A stretch of 5,812 bases of DNA. It comes from an uncultured Clostridia bacterium. GTDB taxonomy: Bacteria; Bacillota; Clostridia; Christensenellales; Aristaeellaceae. Below the pieces are notes generated by a model. The model saw nothing but the letters and a program-made list of their open reading frames with translations, had not been told where the DNA came from and searched no databases. Each line of letters begins with the position of its first letter. Within the stretch, counting starts at the first letter, position 1. The translations under genes and the position numbers were made by a program. The stretch covers positions 1 to 5,812 of the forward strand of contig CAMJXZ010000220.1 in assembly GCA_946409855.1 (NCBI GenBank), read 5' to 3'. Below are positions 5,766-5,812 of the stretch, in pieces.

Positions 5766-5812
5766 TTATTCGCTGAAATTGAGCCACTGGCTCAATTTCC
5801 GGGCGCGAATAA
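5766..5812. repeat. hairpin 6: two-tier inverted repeat reaching the window end
   Basis: The outer stem TTATTCGC (5766-5773) pairs with GCGAATAA (5805-5812). The inner stem GAAATTGAGCC (5775-5785) pairs with GGCTCAATTTC (5789-5799), 11 bp perfect with an ACT loop. The internal loop is T on the 5' side and CGGGC on the 3' side, the same 3' sequence as in hairpin 3. The last base of the window is still in the outer arm, so the stem may continue outside. Confidence 0.8.

Noticed and set aside
5765..5812. Integron attC-like site, suggested by GTT followed by a stem ending in AA
   Set aside because: The ends do not fit the RYYYAAC...GTTRRRY layout, there is no integrase or cassette, and the inverted repeat is too perfect.
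5578..5812. CRISPR array
   Set aside because: The units are hairpins with different sequences and irregular spacing. No repeat sequence recurs and no cas gene is present.

Overview
The window is GC-rich, with strong AGGAGG-type ribosome binding sites. It carries an oxygen-sensitive glycyl radical enzyme and its radical SAM activase. The AraC-type regulator resembles those of gut Clostridia. This suggests a high-GC strictly anaerobic Firmicute (Eubacteriales, perhaps Oscillospirales- or Lachnospirales-like), but no marker gene here fixes the taxonomy.

Layout: positions 1-4440 hold a tightly packed three-gene operon on the minus strand. Read in transcription order, it contains a PFL-like glycyl radical enzyme (4440-2170), its activating enzyme (2155-1277, a 14-nt gap) and a six-hairpin (alpha/alpha)6-barrel glycosidase (1244 to beyond the left edge, a 32-nt gap). 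Positions 4441-4846 are a 406-bp divergent control region. It holds a consensus sigma70-type promoter facing right, a weak activator-type promoter facing left, a GC-rich leader hairpin for the operon, and a long structured leader for the regulator. Positions 4847-5578 encode an AraC/XylS-family regulator on the plus strand. Positions 5578-5812 (window end) have no gene and are almost entirely filled by consecutive hairpins.

How the genes work together (inference): the divergently transcribed AraC protein probably senses a small molecule through its cupin domain and activates the operon. The glycosidase would release a sugar or sugar-derived compound. The glycyl radical enzyme, switched on by the activase, would carry out radical chemistry (elimination, dehydration or C-C/C-X cleavage) on that or a related metabolite. 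The enzyme keeps the radical glycine and the Cys-x-Glu active-site pair of the eliminase-type family, not the Cys-Cys pair of true pyruvate formate-lyase. Its active-site loop reads GCGE where characterised eliminases have GCVE, so its substrate cannot be named.

The most unusual structure is the hairpin cluster after the regulator. It holds at least six inverted repeats with unrelated stem sequences. Three are two-tiered, and two of those share the same 5-nt 3' internal-loop sequence (CGGGC).
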